From assembly GCA_033239125.1 (NCBI GenBank), contig BSWB01000005.1, positions 104,276,494 to 104,340,493 of the forward strand: a stretch of 64,000 nt of DNA. Direction: 5' to 3'. The stretch is from Fagopyrum homotropicum. Lineage: Eukaryota; Streptophyta; Magnoliopsida; Caryophyllales; Polygonaceae. Below, piece by piece: positions 1-10,563 of the stretch. Position 1 is the first letter of the stretch; each line of letters starts with the position of its first letter. The translations under genes were made by a program, and so were the position numbers. The notes beneath the pieces are model-generated. The model saw nothing but the letters and a program-made list of their open reading frames with translations, made no database searches and was not told where the DNA came from.

Positions 1-1628
1 CAATCACCACCCTTTGATCAGTTGGGATAAGATTTGTAAACCTCGATCCCTAGGTGGAACGGGGATAAGAAAAGCGGAAGACATGAACAAAGCTTTACAA
101 ATGAAACTGTTGTGGAAAATCATGGCTGAACCGGATAACGTTTGGGTAAAAATTGTAGAAGAGAAATACCTAAAAGGATCAAACCTCTGGAACTACGAAT
201 GTGGAAAGAATGTGTCCTGGCAATGGAAGAACTTGTTTAAATTACATAAAGAATTTGATAAAGGTCTTGCCTGGAGGGTAGGCGATGGAAAAACGGTTAA
301 ATTTTGGACGGACAAATGGTTGTTGGACAAACCGCTTCAAGACGTCATGACAAACCAAACTGTAGTGAATCAGTCTGAATTAACTTCCTCGTTCATTACT
401 AATAATGTTTGGGACCACCATAAAATAAATCAATTAAAAACATTTTTGCCAAATACCATAATAGAGAAAATTAAGAATTATAACCTCCCTAAAAGTGAAA
501 TTCGCGACCGTTTGTACTGGTCAGGAAACGATGATGGGTGGTATTCGACTAAATCATCTTTGGAGATGATTCAAAAACGGAAAGGTGGAGTTACTATTGA
601 TAAAACCTGGATTTGGAAAATGAACATTATGCCAAAAATTAAAAACTTCTTATGGAAGTTAGCTATGAATGGGCTCCCTACAAAGCAAAATCTTGACAGG
701 CAAAGGATTCCGGTCGTCATGAATTGCGAATACTGTAATCATCATACTGAAAGTGCCAAACATCTTTTTTTCCAATGTCCGATTATGATCACAATTGTCG
801 ATAATCAAAATGTAAAAACTAGCCTTCAAAATATCGACCTTGATAATCAAGGAATCGCTGAGACCCTTCTTGATCTCAAAGACTCAATTTCGAGTAAGGA
901 AATGATACTTGTAGTGGTTATTTGGTGGAACATGTGGATGACTAGAAATCAGTTTGTTTTCAACAAAACAAAATTTCCGCAAAACATCAAAGCCACTGCT
1001 ATTAACCAAATTGCAAGTTGGGATTTAGCTAAATCGGATCAAAACAAGAACACCATATCAACAAAATCACAAAGAAGGAAGAAGAAAAACATTAAATGGC
1101 AACGACCTAAGGAAGGATTCTATAAACTTAATTTTGATGCCTCACAAAATTCAACAAATAAGTGCTCTTATGGTTTTATCATTCGGAATCAACATGCGAT
1201 TCCTATTGCCGTAGGAAGCGGCACAAGTAATGCAGAATCAGTTTTGGAAGCAGAAGCTCTTGCTGTGCGGTTTGGCCTTCAAAAGGCTAAGGAGTGTGGA
1301 ATTTCATCTATCGAGATTGAAGGGGATAATCTAACGCTTATCAATTCGATTAATCAAATTTGGAAGCCGCCGTGGGAACTCGATATGATGATCAACGACA
1401 TTTCAATTATTATTTCTGAATTCCACTACTCAACCGTCCAACATGTTTTTAGGGAGATTAACACGGTTGCGGACAAGATTGCCTTACACGGGTTCAATGG
1501 TGAGATGGACGTGGATGCAATCCCAGAAGATGTTCAAGACCTCATCCGAAAGGATGCTTTAGGACGATCGGTTTCTAGAAACTGATCCTTCTAAGTTTTT
1601 TACCCTTGTATCAAAAAAAAAAAAAAAA
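1..1628 (+). mobile_element. LINE (non-LTR retrotransposon), 3' portion
   Basis: The window opens inside the C-terminal coding part of a plant LINE. The reading frame closes at 1585, a short 3' UTR follows, and a run of 16 A (1613-1628) ends the element, as expected for target-primed insertion. The 5' half lies outside the window, so the target duplication cannot be checked. Confidence 0.9.
2..1585 (+). CDS. LINE ORF2 C-terminus: zf-RVT and RNase H domains (partial)
   Basis: The frame is open from the window edge, so the true start is upstream; residues are counted here from position 14. The opening segment (SWDKICKPRSLGGTGIR) matches the region after the reverse transcriptase in plant LINEs. 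A zf-RVT module follows, with Cys238, Cys241, His250 and Cys255. A plant-type RNase H domain spans about residues 370-495, with acidic residues D375, E414, D438 and D487 in the expected order. The frame has no internal stop over 523 codons, suggesting a fairly recent copy. The RNase H domain would degrade the RNA strand of the hybrid during reverse transcription. No host function is implied. Whether the upstream endonuclease and RT are intact cannot be seen. Confidence 0.88.
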   Translation, partial: NHHPLISWDKICKPRSLGGTGIRKAEDMNKALQMKLLWKIMAEPDNVWVKIVEEKYLKGSNLWNYECGKNVSWQWKNLFKLHKEFDKGLAWRVGDGKTVKFWTDKWLLDKPLQDVMTNQTVVNQSELTSSFITNNVWDHHKINQLKTFLPNTIIEKIKNYNLPKSEIRDRLYWSGNDDGWYSTKSSLEMIQKRKGGVTIDKTWIWKMNIMPKIKNFLWKLAMNGLPTKQNLDRQRIPVVMNCEYCNHHTESAKHLFFQCPIMITIVDNQNVKTSLQNIDLDNQGIAETLLDLKDSISSKEMILVVVIWWNMWMTRNQFVFNKTKFPQNIKATAINQIASWDLAKSDQNKNTISTKSQRRKKKNIKWQRPKEGFYKLNFDASQNSTNKCSYGFIIRNQHAIPIAVGSGTSNAESVLEAEALAVRFGLQKAKECGISSIEIEGDNLTLINSINQIWKPPWELDMMINDISIIISEFHYSTVQHVFREINTVADKIALHGFNGEMDVDAIPEDVQDLIRKDALGRSVSRN

Positions 1629-1956
1629 TCATGAACAAACTTTATGATACCATATCTTTATTGTTTGATCGAGTTTTTTGTTGAATGTTAATATCATGTT
1701 TTCTTTATGTTAAATTTAGATTCATCCATTGTGAGTAAACTACGTCTTGAACACTCAAGGACTAATTATTGTCGCCGATAGTAATAAACTTGGCCGTGTA
1801 ATAATACGAGTTAAGTTGCGTCCCAACAACAATTGATAATATCAAAAAACAATGCAAAATATAACTTGATAAAATTTTAAATTTAACACATATAATATTT
1901 TTTTTTGTTAATAAAATTTACAGTTACATATAAGACATTTAAAAAAAATAAAAACA

Positions 1957-1987
1957 ATACTCGTGCAGTGCACGGGTAGTACACTAG
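1957..1987 (+). mobile_element. Helitron 3' terminus
   Basis: A short hairpin (stem CGTGC/GCACG) lies just before CTAG at 1984-1987, followed by T. This is the canonical plant Helitron 3' end, inserted between A and T. The matching 5' TC end is not identified; the LINE just upstream may have separated it. Confidence 0.65.
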
Positions 1988-2214
1988 TTAACTTAATTAT
2001 TCATGCCTAGCTATATCATGAAGCACACATAATTAGTCGGAAATCATTGTACGGTGACTCTTTTGGCACATGACTCGGACATGGCCACTAGTCAAAACCA
2101 AACATTTCATGAAGTTTATCTAGACAAACCGATCGACTAGGGAAGCTTTCAATTCGAGGAAGCAATTCTTCTTGCTGTGTAGCGGTCTATAGAGTTGTCA
2201 AAAGTTGACCCCAC

Positions 2215-2540
2215 CCGATGAACCCGACCTGGCTCCGAAAATTTTGAAAAAAAAAGAATGCCCGGAATCGACCCGCTTGAAACCGATTTAACTCAAAGTA
2301 ATAAATGACCCGAAGTATACCGGCCCGAATGACCTGATTGCCCGAATGACCTGATTACCCGAATAACCCTACCCGAAGTAACCCGATAGCCCAAAGTGGC
2401 CCGACCCAAGTGACCCGATAGCCCGAAATAACCCGACCCGAAGTAACTCGGTCCAAAGTAACCCGACCCGAATTGACCCGATAGCCCAAAGTAACCCGAT
2501 AGTCCGAAGTAACCTGGCCGACCTGAAGTAACCCGATAAG
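2215..2540. repeat. CCCGA-rich degenerate subterminal repeats (left)
   Basis: Short diverged units around CCCGAAGTAACCCGATAG recur about every 15-20 bp. They form the left subterminal region of the hAT-like element. Apparent Gly/Tyr-rich ORFs here are by-products of the repeat. Confidence 0.75.
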
Positions 2541-3497
2541 TATATAATGGCATGGTCCAAATTATAAGTTTATATGATAAGTCTACAATGATATATTAAA
2601 TACATATTACATAATCCATCCTATAAGCCGGATATCCAAATATGGTTAAAGATCATTTCGATCAACAAATCACCCAAATATTTGCGGATAATTATTCAAA
2701 CCGACTAAAATCGTTTTTCACATAAATACATAATCCATACTATAATTTTTAAGAATTGGAATTTTAAAGAAATTTTTTTTATTCATTATATTGTATATAT
2801 ATACATAAATACATATTACATATTCCATACTATAACTATAAGTCTATAATGACATTTTACAACTCCGACACAATAAATGTAAGATGAAAGGTAACAATGT
2901 TTTTAACTCATTAAAATAAATTTTGATTTTAACTTATGGTTTACTAATTACTAATTATAATTATTTTTCAACTTTAATTTTCTATTTCCTATACAAGTAT
3001 TAAAATATATATTACACAATACATAGTATAATTGTATAAGTATATATGATGACATTTTTTAGGTATTAACTTTTTTTACCTGGTTGGAGAAAAGATGTCT
3101 TAAAGTGTTGAAAATAAGTTTCTTTAAAAAAAATTGTATCAATCATACGGTTTTCACTTTCATTTGAATTAAATTATGTGAATAATTGATTATAATATAT
3201 TTTATTTTATTGTACACTTTATAACAAACAAAATAGGAAAAAAGCATATATGGATCAAATGGATATGCCACATTAGGTATATAGATCAAATGGATAAGTC
3301 ACATTAGATATATCGATCAAATAGATCAGTCGGATATCCAAATCCGGTTAAAGTCATTTTCAATCAAACGGATCACGCTAAAATCATTCCGATCAAACAA
3401 ATCACCCAAGTATTCACGGATTATCTACGGATTATTATAGGATTCCGTGAAAAGTGATAAATAGTTTCATTCAAATAAAATGTTACTTTCAAATAAA

Positions 3498-3498
<1 letters not shown>
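2541..3498. other. AT-rich interior, no gene seen
   Basis: AT-rich sequence inside the hAT-like element. It contains short repeats such as GGATATCCAAAT with nearby GATCAAACAAATCACCC at about 2630-2690 and again at 3330-3410. I see no coding or RNA signature. Confidence 0.5.

Positions 3499-3563
<65 letters not shown>
3499..3563. repeat. (TA)n microsatellite
   Basis: About 65 bp of uninterrupted TA directly left of the first TA-bounded element. It probably served as its insertion target. Confidence 0.95.
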
Positions 3564-3566
<3 letters not shown>

Positions 3567-4771
3567 TTTTAGTTCAAGTGAGGAGAGAGCTTGTAGATAG
3601 GAATTAGGAGGGTTGTAAGCCATTGGATGGATTTAAATCAAGGGCTCTCACACACTCATTATTAATGGCATTTTTGTAAATTGACTTAAAATCTGCAAAA
3701 ATACCCTTACGTTCAAAATAATCATCGGTGTTCATACTTTTATATGTCATTGTTCATGTTTTTATACATCGGTGTTCATAGTATTTTTATTCATCAAAGT
3801 GTCATGTCCATTTATTTTTTTGTGTTCATTTTATAATGCATAGAAGTTCATTTACAGTATATAACCACAAAAAATAAAGAAAACTCATCACAAAACGTTA
3901 AAAGATGATCATAATATGTTATGTATGTGTCAAAGTTATAGATAAGTCATTGGTCTTCATACTTTTATACGTCATTGTTCATGTTTTTATTCATCGGTGT
4001 TCATAATTTTTATGTCATTGTTCCTATGAATATTATAAACTATTTTTCTATAAGGCATTTTGCCGAACAGTTTGCGTGCACACTAAAAGGAGCATATAGA
4101 CTATTCAATTGGAGCTATTAGACAAACTCAACATATGTATATACATGTATTTTCTCAATCAAACTTATCAAACACAAAATGATTCAAACAAATTTGATTT
4201 CGAACACAAACATCAATCATAATGAAACCTAAACCTTAAGAATGGAAATCTAAACAGTGAGTAGAAATTCGAAGAAACAAAACCTGGATCGTCTTGTATT
4301 CTCTTTGATTTCACAATTTTTTATGTGATCGATCTTTGAATATTATAAACATGATTTTAAAGAAAAGTATAATTTTCAAAAAAATGAACATCATATTATA
4401 AGCACCATAACTATAAAAAAAAAAGAATACATACTTGTAAAAAAATGAGCATCATATTTTATTAACACGATTTGAAAGAATGGTATAATTTTAAAAAAAA
4501 ATCCAAAAAAATGTATTAAAAAAATACAAAAATGAACAATTAATGTTAAAAAATGAACAGTTAGTGTTGGAAAAAAAAGAACATTTATTGATAAAATATG
4601 AATAATGACTCTTTTAAAAATGAACACATACTTATAAAAATATGAACACCAATTTTTATTTGCAAAAAGAAAATCTGGAAAGAAAAAAAAAGTGACGTGG
4701 CATGCCACATGTCACCACCCCGGCTCTCCTCATTCCTATCTGCAAGGGTCCTCCTCACCGGAACTGGATCC
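3564..4771. mobile_element. TA-bounded inverted-repeat element, copy 1
   Basis: The left end contains GTGAGGAGAGAGCTTGTAG and then ATAGGAAT. The right end, inverted, contains GGTGAGGAGGACCCTTGCAG and ATAGGAAT, giving about 40 bp of imperfect terminal inverted repeat. The interior is AT-rich, repeats TGTTCAT-type motifs and encodes nothing credible. It sits between TA tracts. A second copy follows at once. The superfamily is not settled; the TA target recalls Tc1/mariner. Confidence 0.65.
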
Positions 4772-4782
4772 TATATATATAT

Positions 4783-5995
4783 AGATTTTAGTTCAAGTGA
4801 GGAGAGAGCTTGTAGATAGGAATTAGGAGGGTTGTAAGCCATTGGATGAATTTAAATCAAGGGCTCTCACACGCTCATCATTAATGGCATTTTTGTAAAT
4901 TGACTTAAAATCTGAAAAAATACCCTTACGTACAAAATAGTCATCGGTGTTCATACTTTTATATGTCATTGTTCATGTTTTTATACATCGGTGTTCATAG
5001 TATTTTTATTCATCAAAGTGTCATGTCCATTTATTCTTTTGTGTTCATTTTATAATGCATAGATGTTCATTTACGGTATATAACCACAAAAATAAAAAAA
5101 ACTCATCACAAAACGTTAAAAGATGATCATAATATGTTATGTATGTGTCAAAGTTATAGATAAGTCATCGGTGTTCATACTTTTATACGCCATTGTTCAT
5201 GTTTTTATTCGTCAGTGTTCATACTTTTTATGTCATTGTTCCTGTAAATATTATAAACTATTTTTCTATAAGGCATTTGCCGAACAATTTGCGTGCACAC
5301 TAAAAGGAGCATATAGATTATTCAATTGGAGTTATTAGACCAACTCAACATATGTATATACATGTATTTTTTCAATCAAACTTATCAAACACAAAGTGAT
5401 TCAAACAAATTTGATTCGAAAGCAAACATCAATCATAATAAAACTTAAACCTTAAGAATGGAAATCTAATCAGTGAGAGTAGAAATTCGAAGAAACAAAA
5501 CCTGAATCGTCTTGTATCCTCTTTGATTTCACAATTTTTATGTAATCGATCTCTGAATATTATCAACAAGATTTTAAAGAAAATTATTATTTTCAAAAAA
5601 AATGAACATCATATTATAAACACCATAACTGCAAAAAAAAAAAAATGAATACATACTTGTAATAAAATGAACATCATATGTTATTAACACAATTTGAAAG
5701 AATAGTATAATTTACAAAAAAAAATCCAAAAAAAATGTTTTAAAAAAAATACAAAAATGAACAATTAATGTTAAAAAATGAAAGTTAGTGTTGGAAAAAA
5801 ATGAACATTTATTGATATAATATGAACAATGATTCTTTTAAAAATAAACACATACTTATAAAAATATGAACACCAATTTTTATTTACAAAAAGAAAATCT
5901 GGAAAAAAAAAAACAGTGACGTGGCATGCCACATGTCACCACCCCGGCTCTTCTCATTCCTATCTGCAAGGGTCCTCCTCACCGGAACCGGACCC

Positions 5996-5996
<1 letters not shown>
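4783..5996. mobile_element. TA-bounded inverted-repeat element, copy 2 (direct duplicate)
   Basis: Aligns end to end with copy 1 at a spacing of about 1,219 bp, with scattered substitutions and small A-run length changes. A TA tract (about 4772-4782) separates the copies. They lie head to tail, so this is either a tandem duplication or two insertions into the same TA run. Confidence 0.75.
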
Positions 5997-6044
<48 letters not shown>

Positions 6045-6045
6045 T
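5997..6045. repeat. (TA)n followed by (GA)n microsatellite
   Basis: A compound microsatellite: TA units, then about 26 bp of GA units at roughly 6018-6044. It bridges copy 2 and the next small TA-bounded element. Confidence 0.9.
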
Positions 6046-6358
6046 ATAGATAATATGAGAACATACCTTATCGTGTAATCATGAGAACAAACCTTATTGT
6101 TTAATATATTATTCGTAGTTATTATTAGTTTTGTTACGAAGGTGCCATATCGTTTAATGTATTATTCGTAGTTATTGTTGGTTGAATGAATTATTCGTAG
6201 TTATTGTTGGTTGAATGAATTATTTGTAGTTATTATTATTCGTAGTTATTATAAATTATGATAGCTACCCTAAATCTCGACCCTTAATACTCACCATCCG
6301 ACGGTTTAAGATTGTTCTCATGATACACAATAAGTTTGTTCTCATGGGAACCACACCC
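6046..6358. mobile_element. Small TA-bounded MITE with 40-bp inverted repeats
   Basis: The left end carries ATGAGAACATACCTTATCG and then ATCATGAGAACAAACC. The right end, inverted, carries ATGAGAACAAACTTATTGTG and then ATCATGAGAACAATC. TA runs flank both sides. Internally a TTATTCGTAGTTATTGTTGG unit is repeated in tandem (about 6105-6250). Confidence 0.65.
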
Positions 6359-6439
6359 TATATATATATATATTGTGTTTTTCACTAGTTTAAGAAAGTA
6401 ATAGTTGATTATTATAAAAATATATAAACGATATGCCGG

Positions 6440-6905
6440 TTATTGATCATAATCAAATTAATTGATACAAGATCCAAACCGGTATTAACCTAAATTGATA
6501 CCCGATCTAAACCGACTTGACCCAAAACAAACCGTTAAAAAGAGAACTTGTTTTGACCCGGCCCATTTGAACTTGAACAATTGATACCCGATCCAAACCG
6601 ACCCGACCCGAAACAAACCGCTAAAAAGAGAGAGATTGTTTTGACCCGACCCGTTTGAACCCGATCTTGTTGTGACCGACCCGAACTGACCCATTGGCCC
6701 CGTTTGACACCGCTATCAAGAACAGAGCTAAACCGACCCGTTATAATCCGAGAACCGAGGCTACCCGATAACCTGTTATAACCCGAATAATTGATACCCG
6801 ACCCGACCCGAACCAATCCGGTTATTAACCAAGCCTTTTTTGACCCGATCCGTTTCAACCCGATCTTGTTATGACCCGACCCGACCCCGACCCGTTGGCC
6901 CCGTT
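6440..6905. repeat. CCCGA-rich subterminal repeats (right)
   Basis: Degenerate ACCCGACCCGA units. A block ending in GGCCCCGTTTGACACC occurs twice (about 6695-6710 and 6898-6912). The second copy is the hAT-like right terminus; the first may be an internal duplication of it. Confidence 0.7.
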
Positions 6906-6916
6906 TGACACCTCTA

Positions 6917-8214
6917 ACGGTCTATGTATCTCAACAATAGCCCGAGGGTGTTCGACTCTTAAATCCTTCTCCATATGGAATGTCCCGTCTATCGGAGATG
7001 ACAATTTGTTCGACATAGTCTAAGGGTGTCCTCTATTGGAAAAGTGATGAGAGGCCAACCCTAGCTGCTAGATCAGCCCAAGCCTATAGTTTATCTTAAT
7101 TATCTTTTCCTTAGTTATAGTTATCTTTATTCTATCTTTTAGGCAGAAAGTAGGTTATATAAGGATCACATACTACATTCTGAAGGATTATTATCAATAA
7201 AGTTATATATCTTGGTAGTTGAATCTCTAATAAAAAGATTTATCGGTTGTTCGATCTCAAATCAAAAGATCAAAGTCCCAATATTGAGTTTTGAAGGTTC
7301 AAGTCTCATCAAAAAGCTTGATATATGTTATTCCCATCCATTACAAGCAAGGGCTTGGTTGACATTGCAGAAAGTCTGCCCAAAATTATCACTAAAACAG
7401 TTGAAGTTGCATGGTATGCACATTACAAATTTCTTGCTTGTTGTTATGGGTCACTATGGGAATATATTGTCAAGTTCAATATGTGCCACCTCAAGAATGT
7501 TAGTGAAAAGGGATTTTGGGCAATGGATAATGCCTGAGGTCTCTAGTTTTGGCCTCTTTGTAGTCTCAACATGTTTGGGAATCACATATATAAGCAATCA
7601 TATTACCCCTCTTTTTAGCAATGGAGTCCGGATCATTCAATGTCCACTTCACAAGAACCTACATGCAATTTTACAAGTTGAACTTCAACATGTCTCATGC
7701 CTTATTTTCCATATGTAATATTTTTTCTTCCATCTATTGGCTTGTTCCTCCACAGTATGTCCAAGAAAAGATGTTTGGAAGATGAATGCAAATACATACT
7801 ATGCGCTTCAAAAGGCACACAAAAGTGGATCACTATCACGGAAAAAGCAAGAAACATATATACGCTTCAGTATGCGTATAATTTTGACGTGGGTATAAAA
7901 ATTACAAATGTCCGCCGCAGCGGTCACCCCCAGTCGCCCATATGTGAGCTCAGCCCACTATTAAATTCGTAAAGTGCCGCAGCGGGATCAGTGAAGATAT
8001 ATTCGAAATTCTGTCTTGTATCAATTATTTTGGAGACAACGAAGGAGGTGGCGAGTTTTCCTTTTAATTTGTGGCCATTCTTGTTTAAGGGTATAGAAAT
8101 CAGAGAGAGATAGGAGAGAGACAAGGCCACGATCTTTGCAACTGTAACCCCATTTTGATTCGTTGTAAATTTCCGATTTCCCTGTTCGAACGACAAAGAT
8201 CCCAATAATCAAAC
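6917..8214. other. Unassigned region upstream of the first host gene
   Basis: From about 7060 to 7205 the sequence resembles an LTR tail (TATAAGG, polypyrimidine and AATAAAG-like signals) but has no clear ends. From 7212 to 7972 several overlapping frames of 70-168 codons occur on the plus strand. None resembles a family I recognise, and the frame changes twice, so this may be an old pseudogene. About 7930-8214 probably holds the promoter and 5' UTR of the gene starting at 8215. Confidence 0.4.
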
Positions 8215-9453
8215 ATGCCCTCGGGTGCCAGGAAGAGAAAAGCTAACCGGAGAAAGGGTAAAAGGGGGAATTCCCACGACCACGTCGACTTCCATGGCCA
8301 TGCTAACGCTTCTTCGTCCCACCCTCATGGTAACGTGGTTATCTGTCTTTGATTGTGATTTTGCCTTTTGGGGACAACTTGGGTTAGGGCCTTTTTAATC
8401 TCATCTGGGTGTCTTTTCTTTTTTCCATTGATTTGGTGTATTGGCTTGTCTTGATGATTTTGTGATATGGATCATCATACATGTCAGGAATTAAGGATCC
8501 CATTGATAACAGAGAGGATGATAGAGCAGAAGGAGAGGCTGGTAGCCATGAAAAGCTGGTAGACCATCAACAAGAGGGTGATTTTGCAAAACACGATGAG
8601 GTATTGAAAGAGGAAATTCGTTCCAGCTCTACTGATGTGGCAATGAAGACTCCAGATGTAGTTCTTACTAGTGAAGAGTGTGTTCCTGGGAATGATGTTG
8701 TAGAAGATAAAGAGGTTGCAGTTGTAGAAGAGGATAAGCCCGTCCATGTGGTTGAATCTGTGCCGGAAAAAGAAGTTGTTGTGGATGGAAGTGATCCAGT
8801 TGGGGATCTCCACAAATTAGTTGAAGAACGGATCCGTGATGATGGATTGGTGAAAGAAGTAGTAACATTGGCTCAAGAGGTTATTCCTGGAGCTGAGAGT
8901 TCAGTGATAGCTGATGCTGTCAATTCTGAATTAAAAAATAATGAAAACACAACCTTGGAAGCTTTAGATGACAAGGAGACGATTCATTCAACTCTAGAAG
9001 ACCATCAATTGGAGAAAATTGAACCTCAACTTGGTTCAGTTGATCAAGATATGTTCTTAGGTCCTTCAATTGTCAATACTTGTAGTGCAGTTGACGCTGC
9101 TAAACCTGTTGAAAGTGATAAGCAACTAGAGGAGCATGTAGTATCTCAAGTGGCGGGCAATGTCAACAACAGGGAGACCCATATGCAGTCTTGTGATGAT
9201 GAAAGTGATACAATTCCCAAAAGTAGCCATGAGGGGTATAACGGTAAAGAATGGGAGCTTCAAGAGCAAATAGAAAAGCAAGTAAGGTGTTTACTTTGGA
9301 TGCAGTTCTTGCTTTCTTTAATCTGTAGCTTCTTACAGTGGACTGCTTTTTACTTTTCAGCCTTTGATTGCCTCCAATCGAATTCCGGTACGAAGAACTT
9401 CGTGGATGTGTTGCTGTGGACTTTCTGAGGTGTTTTCAGGGGCCAATAGATGA
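8215..9453 (+). CDS. Acidic plant protein with MPSG-type N-terminus and CCCGL C-terminus, three exons
   Basis: Exons are 8215-8329, 8488-9281 and 9361-9453. Introns have GTAACG..TGTCAG and GTAAGG..TTTCAG borders and phases 1 and 0. The product is 333 aa. It starts MPSGARKRKANRRKGKR, a basic patch that could bind nucleic acid or direct nuclear import. A long Glu/Asp/Val-rich middle with no recognisable fold follows. It ends with a Trp-Met-Cys-Cys-Cys-Gly-Leu segment after TGA-terminated splicing from exon 2. Conserved plant proteins of unknown function share this layout: MPSG(A)-K/R-rich start, acidic centre and a short Cys/aromatic tail. I infer membership from both termini but know no function. 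Reading through intron 2 in frame would give a different tail, so the spliced form is preferred. No transmembrane segment is visible. Confidence 0.8.
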
Positions 9454-10265
9454 ATGTGAGGTGGGTGGTATATTTGTTTCATGTCAATCTTTCCAGCATT
9501 CCTGTTGTGCTGTTTTTGAATTGCTTCTAATTGTCAATCAATGAAATTTGGAACCCTTTCTTTTGTTTTGCATTCATGATTATTACTAGTTTGCAAGGAT
9601 ATGGATGCAGGATGCATATAGTGTTTCATCATTTTGCATGTTCTTCTCTCAGGAAGCAACATAATAGTGTTAGCACTTACCAGTTTGAAATGTACAGAAA
9701 GAATAATGGACGGGGGTAGATTTCATAATGCTGTTTCCTTTGGCTTATTGTTGTAAAAACAAGCCTGATAGTAGTGTGATGTCTTAGTTTAAAAGGGCTC
9801 GAGAAACAGTGAGGCGCATAGGTCTCTGGAGCCTTGCGCCTTGTGCCTTAGGTGGAGGCGCGCGCCTCATGTAGTTTGAGATCCGGAGATAAAAACAAAT
9901 ATTGAGTTGTCTTTGGAAGTGATGCAGATAAGAAATTAGTAGTTTTTATGCGTGCTTTTATATGTAATTGTGGCTAAAAACTCATTTCTATAATTTTTTT
10001 GAAATTAGTTTTTAAATAAAAATAAATATTATTATTAGATAAATTATTTATTTTTAAATGGATTTAAGAAACCATTATTGTAGAGAAAAAGTACAATGTT
10101 AAAATTATTTGACAGAGAGAGTGAAAGTGAAAAAGGGAGTTAAAGAGAAGTGAAATAACAATGCAAATCTTCTATCCCATTATATGTACCAACTTCGTGG
10201 CCTATTATTCTAATTAGCTAACAATTAATATAAAATGCATGAAAATTCGAATTAAATATAATCAT
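9454..10265. other. 3' flank of the first gene, no further gene seen
   Basis: Probable 3' UTR and intergenic DNA. At about 9795-9870 lies a GC-rich patch with recurring GCCTTGCGCC / GAGGCGC motifs, of a kind scattered in plant repeats. The rest is AT-rich and featureless to me. Confidence 0.4.
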
Positions 10266-10268
10266 TTA

Positions 10269-10560
10269 GGGCCCGTTTGGTTCCAACTCCGGAAACAGAA
10301 ACAGAATGGAAACGAATTTAGTCCATATGTATATCCTTATTCATGAAATTTTATGGAATCATTCCTTGTGGTTTCATGCAAAATACACTTGTTTCCCCAC
10401 ATTTTGTTTCCCTATAGGGTATCAAAAGTAATCAAATTCTACTCCAATTACTTCAAACCACAAGGAATGATTCCAAAAACTTTCATGAACAAGGGTATAC
10501 GTATGAACTAGATTCGTTTCCATTCCGTTTCCGATTCCGGAGTTAAAAACAAACGGGCCC
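10269..10560. mobile_element. Tourist-like MITE (PIF/Harbinger), fold-back
   Basis: The termini are GGGCCCGTTTGG and its exact complement CAAACGGGCCC, flanked by TTA on both sides (10266-10268 and 10561-10563), the standard PIF/Harbinger target duplication. The inverted repeat extends far inward: a segment around ATGGAATCATTCCTTGTGG reappears inverted as CCACAAGGAATGATTCC. The whole 292 bp could therefore fold into one hairpin. No ORF. Confidence 0.9.
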
Positions 10561-10563
10561 TTA

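Larger units (their letters stand above)
2190..6916. mobile_element. hAT-like non-autonomous element, split by nested insertions
   Basis: The left end reads TAGAGTTGTCAAA (from 2190). The right end, read on the other strand, is TAGAGGTGTCAAA (ending at 6916). The flanking 8-mers are GCGGTCTA (2182-2189) and ACGGTCTA (6917-6924), which match at 7 of 8 positions and fit a hAT target duplication. Both ends are followed by CCCGA-rich subterminal repeats, a common hAT layout. No transposase is present. The centre is occupied by three TA-bounded elements. Confidence 0.7.

Noticed and set aside
2293..2560. Gly/Tyr/Ser-rich repeat proteins on the minus strand
   Set aside because: By-products of the CCCGA tandem repeats in the hAT-like ends.
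4391..4708. Phe-rich hydrophobic 105-codon ORF suggesting a membrane protein
   Set aside because: AT-rich interior of a non-coding inverted-repeat element; the aligned second copy does not keep the frame.
8481..9428. Single-exon 315-codon gene
   Set aside because: Splicing at 8330/8487 and 9282/9360 gives better termini, with an MPSG start and Cys-rich tail. The single frame reads through intron 2.
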